Below, piece after piece: positions 57,986-64,000 of a DNA stretch of 64,000 nucleotides. Position 1 is the stretch's first letter, and each line of letters starts with the position of its first letter. The notes beneath the pieces were generated by a model. It had not been told where the DNA came from, ran no database searches, and saw nothing but the letters and a program-made list of their open reading frames with translations. The position numbers were made by a program, and so were the translations under genes. Source of the stretch: Cristatella mucedo (lineage: Eukaryota > Bryozoa > Phylactolaemata > Cristatellidae); the NCBI GenBank assembly GCA_009760855.2, contig WPIO01000063.1, forward strand, positions 1,175,001-1,239,000, read 5' to 3'.

Positions 57986-59085
57986 GAACTTTTTAATTTG
58001 AAAAATTGACCAAATACTACGGAAAACTTTCGTTCAGCTAAGGAAACATCAAAGGAACTATCAACGCGATCACTGTTTTTAACTGTCTCGACATAAGCGA
58101 TTACTATCCGCGAAGTTGGCCTTAACTACACGTTTATTAAACCCAGGCTCATAATGGTCATAGCTATTTGTAACATACGTCGAGTTTCTATGCAGCCGCT
58201 GTTCTGCCTTGTTGGAGTCTCAGATTAAAAAATTCATATCCAATTTTAATAGCGAGAAATCGCTACGCGACTGGTGCAGCTTAGCAAAAGCATTTTCTGA
58301 GGCAGCAGCGTCCACAGGAGGCTGCTGGAGGCTGCAAGATAAGGCTGCTAGAGCGTCGAGGATACACCGTAGGAAACACCCGAAATGTAGAAACGCTAGA
58401 GCAGAAACCTCTGCTGTGCAGAAAGCCGACGAAAATTAAGCGACTACGACTGGTGAAAAGGGAAACTCAAAACAGAAACTCAAAAACACCGCCAAGGCTT
58501 CCGAATAAATATAGAGGTTGCACATTTTACAAAGTTCAAAATAAACCAATGCGAAGTTATCCTTTGTAGAAAAGTGGTCAATCAGCTGACGGTAGGCGTG
58601 CCGTTCATTTCGCTCCCTACATTAATGCTCAACCTTAATGCTTTGCCACTAAAACATGAGCGATCTCGCAGTAAATTCGGCGGATGTATGCGATTGGATG
58701 GGCAAGGTGAAACCAGCAGCAGCAGCCCGGTAGAGACCTGGAAGTCAAAACGGAGCCGGGGTTTTCATCTAGCGGCGAGGGCCCAGACCCGAAAGACTTT
58801 CATGTAGGGTGGGTACCCAGACCCGCAAGTATCGAAAAATTATAGCGCACAGGCGTAGGATTCGTTCGACCCCCAACTCGGCGGTTGCTCTTTGTACGGA
58901 AGTAGAGCAATAAAAATTTCGTCGTTGGTGCCGGTCGGTCGGTCGGAGTAGGAATCGTGGGCGGCCCAGGTCACCATTACGCGGGAGATGGGGGAGATGC
59001 CCCGCTCCACCCTGGCTCCGGGCTCGTCTCGGAGCGCACTTGAGAGCAATGCAGCTGCGAGTTCGCCGCGCCGCATACCGAGGCC
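57986..59085. other. no recognisable gene
   Basis: A 76-codon frame at 58209-58439 (containing SEKSLRDWCSLAKAFSEA) has protein-like composition but no recognised family, splice context or neighbours. The remainder shows nothing. Confidence 0.3.
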
Positions 59086-59089
59086 ACGA

Positions 59090-59562
59090 TGTCTCTCCGT
59101 CTTTCTGTCTTTCTGTCTTTCTGTCTTTCTGTCTTTCTTTCTTTCTGTCTTTCTGTCTTTCTGTCTCTCTGTCTCTCTGTCTCTCTGTCTCTCTGTCTCT
59201 CTGTCTCTCTGTCTCTCTGTCTCTCTGTCTCTCTGCCTCTCTGTCTCTCTGTCTCTCTGTCTCTCTGTCTCTCTGTCTCTCTGTCTCTCTGTCTCTCTGT
59301 CTCTCTGTCTCTCTGTCTCTCTGTCTCTCTGTCTCTCTGTCTCTCTCTGTCTCTCTGTCTCTCTGTCTCTCTGTCTCTCTGTCTCTCTGTCTCTCTGTCT
59401 CTCTGTCTCTCTGTCTCTCTGTCTCTCTGTCTCTCTGTCTCTCTGTCTCTCTGTCTCTCTGTCTCTCTGTCTCTCTGTCTCTCTGTCTCTCTGTCTCTCT
59501 GTCTCTCTGTCTCTCTGTCTCTCTGTCTCTCGGTCTCTCGGTCTCTCTGTCTCTCTGTCTCT
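59090..59562. repeat. (CTGTCTCT)n microsatellite
   Basis: About 470 bases, starting as CTGTCTTT units and continuing as CTGTCTCT with isolated variants (CTGCCTCT, CGGTCTCT). Its right end merges into a LINE fragment. The long Leu-Ser-Val frames are artefacts. Confidence 0.95.
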
Positions 59563-59630
59563 CAAAGCCCGGAACTCACGTCCGACCGATGTCGCAACAT
59601 CCCCTGACTTGACTGTCGCTATCAGAATCC
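59563..59630 (+). mobile_element. small LINE RT C-terminal fragment
   Basis: Translation KARNSRPTDVATSPDLTV aligns with the KAWNSLPT-x-TSPDLT block of the CR1/L2-like family at 7325-7380 and 39485-39540. It starts exactly where the microsatellite ends. Confidence 0.65.
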
Positions 59631-62094
59631 TCGCTGTCTTTCCATTCCCAGATTTCTACCCATAATCTCAGCTCTACGTTTTACTCTTTTTAAAGAGCTT
59701 TAATTTTAACAACTTGGGTGCACTTACATACAATTCTTGGCCACTTAACAGCGCTTTTCAGTAGATAAAACCACACAATGATTTTATGTAAATTTTTAGC
59801 GAAAATTTGCTGTGCAAGTTTCTGACTTGTGTGCAGATTTGCGCGGATTCCCCCCCCCCCGCTAGTTCTGACCCGAAGTTATTAGCAGATTGCGTGACAG
59901 TCAAATAACCTGAAGCTTACTTCAATCAAGGTAAATTTTGTAATTTATGCGCTTACACGTGAAGCCCAAGGTTTAGGCAAGCGTAATTAATTTGGAACTT
60001 GGTACGAAGCAGTGTCATTGAGCACTGAGCGCTTTCATTAGGTTTTCGCCGGCCAACTCAAAATTACTGGGTTTTCTCTGGTTAATCCTCCTTTTGACTA
60101 GTATCCTCGTAGCCTCGGAATCAGAATCACTACCCGACGGTTAGCGACCCTCTTTGCAGACCCTCCTTTTTGTCGACCTTCGTATTTAACGTCCTCGCCA
60201 CGCTCACGTCCCAGCCAAGCAACTTTTTTACCACAGATAGCAAACCATTATCTGATTGCAGTGCTTTTTCAAATTTAAGTTGCCAATTGGGTTTTCGGGG
60301 TACTTACTAAGGTCTCTGCTTTTTGAGAGAAGCAAAAGCAATCGGTATGCATTTTAAGAACTCGGGTGGACGTTAATAATGCTGTGTGTGTTTATCGCAA
60401 GCTGTTCCGACGTCTGAAGTCTTTGACGACGGTCTCCGTTGCAAAAATAGTATGCTGTTTTTTTCATATAAATTGTAACGATTAAGTATTCTAAAGCGCC
60501 TTAGGAAAATAAATCACTCTAGGTACTTCATAAAATGCTGGGAAGTAAGTAAGTGATCGTCAAGCAAAAGAAGCCAGTACATATCCGTCCACCAGTATAT
60601 GCGTAAGCCCTTTGCATAACAATAGCAGATGCCTTCACAGGACCGATAACTTAAATATTAGATTACCCGGATATATACAACATATATATGCATATATACA
60701 TATATATATATTACTATGCTTGTAAAAATAATGGAAAAATCTAGTTTTGCTCTGGAAGGAGAGCCTGAATATCTCCTGATCTAGTTGTTGAGCCACCTTT
60801 ACTTACGCTAAGGCTTGCAGTCCTTCCTAATTTACTTTATTCTTGATATGAGGCCAAAGTAGTATATATTTCATTATGGTTTTAATAATTTTATTATGAA
60901 AGTTTAAACCTAATATTTTGAGCATAAACGTGTACCGCTGCAGCAAAATCTGCTTGATAACAATACGCTTTGCAAATATGCGCTGTTGGTCATCAGCTGT
61001 CTGAAATAGCTGTCCTTGTTCGGACGTGTTTTTTTAACGAAGAAGTTTTTTTAAGTTGTTTGTGATTTCTTTCCCTAGTCAGTGCGACCGCTTTCAAACA
61101 GTCCCTCTGAAAGAGGAACACCTCGGTCAAACGATTGTCCTTGTGGTTTATCAAATTTATTATGCATTCAAGTTAGCTGTTTTGAATCTCAGCTGCGACT
61201 GAACACATTTTATCATTCGCCACTGTGCATTTCTCGGGTTCTCTGCTCATTAGTTAGCACCGGCTGTCGAGTCAGTGACTTTCGATTAAGAGAAGTACGT
61301 GCATGTGGGACTACATTTAAATTACAGTCGAACCTCTCTGCATGCTTCCTCGCTGCATTCAGAAGCTTCCTATACACATGAAACCTTGTCAAAACAACCA
61401 TTTTTGGTGAGCTTAATGCATAACCTCCTCTGACGCATATAAGCATAACTTTTCCGTACTTACGCAAGTATGGAAGTTTTCCCTCAGCTGTCCCTCTCAT
61501 TTGCAATGTCGAAGTTCATAGCGTGCATTTGCATGTAAATTCATAGTCTCGTACATATACATTTTTTAGTTTTGAAACTGACTAATTCCAGGAGTAGTTC
61601 TCCTTTAATTTATTGTTATTTTCCTATGGACATAATTACCCATAATTACACATAATTACCCATTACGTTTGCAAAAATCTCCGTCTTTCACTGCACATCT
61701 TGGCCAAAGGGCATGCGTTAGAAGAGATTGTGAATGACGCCAGGAAGAAAAATTCTGTTTTTGAAATTGTATGCGTATAGAGAGAGTATGCAAATATGAA
61801 GAGCCCATGATGAGTGAATTCAAATGTATTTCAACTTGGATGAGGTTGGAAAACGTGCAGTCGTGAACTCATTTCTGGGCCTAATACTTAGACTGGCAGA
61901 GCATGTGCGAGTAAGCTACGCATTCATTGTTATTTTTAAACTACTCATTCATGCGCTGCTAATCTTACTGGATTTTAGGTCTAACTTTTTATCAATTTGT
62001 AAGCATTGCTGTTTTTATGCATGGTTTTACAGGTTTTTCAGCAGTATTGCAAGGTACACGCTAGACTTACAAGGAATGCAGCCATGTTTTCGAG
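59631..62094. other. AT-rich region, no recognisable gene
   Basis: Nothing coding is supported. A run of C lies at about 59850-59859. A very decayed LINE-like end may lie at 60490-60540 (AAAGCGCCTTAGG then TCACTCTAGGTACTT). There is (AT)n at about 60690-60712 and CATAATTACC repeated at 61628-61665. Confidence 0.35.
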
Positions 62095-62412
62095 TTAATA
62101 AAAATAATAATAATAATGCACTTGATAAAGCGCCATCAGAGAACTCAATCTCTTTCTAGGCGCTTTACATCTGCTGAAAAGGGAAACGCAGTTGAATGGT
62201 GAGTAATATCATGCTTGATAAACAACATGAATAACATGGTTAGGGGTGACATGCACAGAGTCAGCATGCAAATATGGTTAGTGGCAGCATGCACAGTGTC
62301 AGCACGCATAAGCACATCAAGGACGAATCACAGGGACCCACTCAATGTTGTCCTAAATAGGTGTGTTTTTAAGTTCCTTTTAAATGTGGTCAGGTCAGGG
62401 GATGTTCTGACA
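62095..62412 (-). mobile_element. CR1/L2-like LINE 3' end
   Basis: Minus strand: ATT-rich tail, well-preserved hairpin (about 62120-62168), complete 3' UTR and the last RT codons up to about 62410. Among the cleaner 3' ends of the window. Confidence 0.88.
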
Positions 62413-62824
62413 AAATAGTTAACTCCATATGGCACTAGTGCACATGCCTCCTGTTCCCAAAACGTTGCACTGTGAGCTATACCGTTTTAATATTTTAAAG
62501 CAATTCCTCGATGTCTAATTCAGAACCCAGTCTTTTACAGCTGGCTAGATTTTAAAAGACCGCGGTTTTAAAGGCCGCGATGCCCAAGAAGAGGACACAG
62601 AATAGTAGCGACCACGAGCCAGCATGACTTGTAGCTGCCAAGTGACTCCCAAGATTGCTGGCGGCAGTTTATTTTCTCTCGATGTGGTACAATTTATACT
62701 ATTACTCTATAAAAGTCGAGTAGCACAAAAAAGCCCTCTAGCGTCTTTTCTTAAGGGGCCCTTTTCTAGACCGGCAATGCTGAAGCTCAGCAAGTCGAAA
62801 TTTCACAATATCTTATGCCATATT
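62413..62824. other. no recognisable gene
   Basis: Short frames only. Confidence 0.3.
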
Positions 62825-62998
62825 ATGTTTGTTGTCATTGAGCCTGTTGAGAGACAATGTCTTATGCCGTCTTATGGTTATTTTTATTGAGCATGCTGCC
62901 GCTAACCATTTGACCATGCTTGCTTTGCAACATATGTAAAGTGCTTTGAAAGAGATTAATTTCTCTGAGGGTGCTATACAAATGTATTATTATTATTA
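62825..62998 (+). mobile_element. decayed LINE 3' terminal module
   Basis: Plus strand: GAGCATGCTGCCGCTAACCA, ATGTAAAGTGC, AGAGATTAATTTCTCT, GAGGGTGCTATAC and an ATT tail ending near 62998. Confidence 0.7.
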
Positions 62999-64000
62999 TG
63001 CTTCTTGCAATAATATTAAATTATGACATTGCTCGATATCTCTTTTCTATAAAGCTTATAACTGTACAACTAAAGGTTGACCTGGTAGAATCACACGGAT
63101 GCTTCTCATGCAGCCAAATGTTTGCTAAGGTACGTTAATAGGTGACGCATTCGGCGTTGAGTTTCGGGATGGCGCGCACCTGCCTGGAACGGTCATCGGA
63201 TCTGGGGGCCAAAAGCTGGTAGTTCTAGAGCTTTGCTAGAGATTCCGCTAGGTAATGAGGATCTTTATGATCGTAGACTATGGACATCGCGTCTAGCATT
63301 GTTCCGCGAGAACTCTTCAACTGCTCCAGAGCTGGTCCAGAGCTGCTCTAGAGCTGTGAGTCCTGTGAGGCTGAGACTCTCGCTGCTTCATCGTTGCTGC
63401 GCGGGTGCTGCTGCATCAAAGGTCCTCCCTCCGATCGCTCTGCTCGACTTCAGCTAGACCTTCTTTGCTCCGATAGAAGGAGGCTTCTTGACCATCAATT
63501 GCTCACCAAAAGCCACAGAAAGGCTTGAGAAGGCAATGCAAACTGTTCGGCACAACTCGGTATGGAATTCGATCTACAAGGGTATACTCTAGCGGTACTC
63601 AATTACTAACTTTAGTTGTATGTCGAGTACTGAGGCAATATTATGAGCCGCGAGTAGTATTAAGGGTGGAGTCGGTTTGCGAGTGATTAAACTGCTTTGC
63701 CTTTGTCAAGAGATACTGCACCGTTTCCTTGTCTGTCTTGCTAAGCTTTTGATACTCAAATCATCCAGCAGACAATTATACTATGCAACGCCATCACCCT
63801 GGTTAGGACGTGCTATTTACCAGCTGCTTACGTCTCAGAAGTACAGAAAGTGGCCATTATTCCCAATAAACTCGGCTTTTGTAGCCAGGCTAGTGACTAA
63901 CTTTAAATTAACCCATTTTTGATGAGAAGGCAGACCAATTCTTATCTTAGGGTTCACATTCAGTCAGAAAAAACATAAAATACCTTGAAATTAACATGTA
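62999..64000. other. no recognisable gene
   Basis: Short frames on the plus strand (63233-63457 and 63677-63922) have no recognised content. AGAGCTG-type short repeats occur at 63328-63357. Confidence 0.3.

Noticed and set aside
58840-59665. Long frames on both strands (Leu-Ser-Val and Arg-Asp-Thr-Glu repeats)
   Set aside because: Translation of the (CTGTCTCT)n microsatellite.

Overview
The window is nuclear DNA of a multicellular animal, most probably an invertebrate. Its genes are split by GT-AG introns, it is crowded with CR1/L2-type LINE fragments, tRNA-derived short repeats, a Ty3/gypsy remnant and very long microsatellites, and it encodes an immunoglobulin-TIR receptor. I cannot name the species. 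Nothing points to a prokaryote or a virus, and there are no rRNA genes or CRISPR arrays.

Layout. 1-1046: part of a LINE on the minus strand. 3.4-6.0 kb: a CpG-rich stretch with gene A, a complete five-exon gene of the CXorf65-like family (4032-5957), with a poly(A) signal 44 bases after its stop. 6.7-10 kb: one possible exon, a LINE 3' end, a SINE inserted in another repeat, and a decayed R2-like retrotransposon. 10.3-13.2 kb: gene B (10327-13240), a tandem paralogue of gene A whose three internal exons have the same lengths and phases. 13.3-19.3 kb: LINE remnants, a nested LINE insertion and (CT)n or (GA)n tracts. 19.5-45.1 kb: a large plus-strand gene for a predicted 493-residue membrane receptor (signal peptide, two Ig domains, one membrane helix, intracellular TIR domain), an IL-1R/IgTIR-like protein. 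Its five introns hold most of the mobile DNA of the window, including a LINE lacking its 3' end, a gypsy fragment and a palindromic (AT)n repeat cluster. 45.8-48.2 kb: LINE remnants. 48.2-50.4 kb and 55.4-57.05 kb: two more GC-rich coding islands, each with a 3' splice site directly after a long pyrimidine microsatellite; they could be separate genes or parts of one gene. 57-64 kb: repeats, a long (CTGTCT)n-type tract and AT-rich DNA without recognisable genes.

The receptor and the CXorf65-like pair were found by reading exons across introns. In each gene every junction keeps the frame, and the summed exon lengths are exact multiples of three (426, 513 and 1482 bases). The receptor would sense an extracellular ligand through its Ig domains and signal through TIR adaptors. 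The CXorf65-like proteins have no established role that I can state. All gene models are sequence readings without transcript support.
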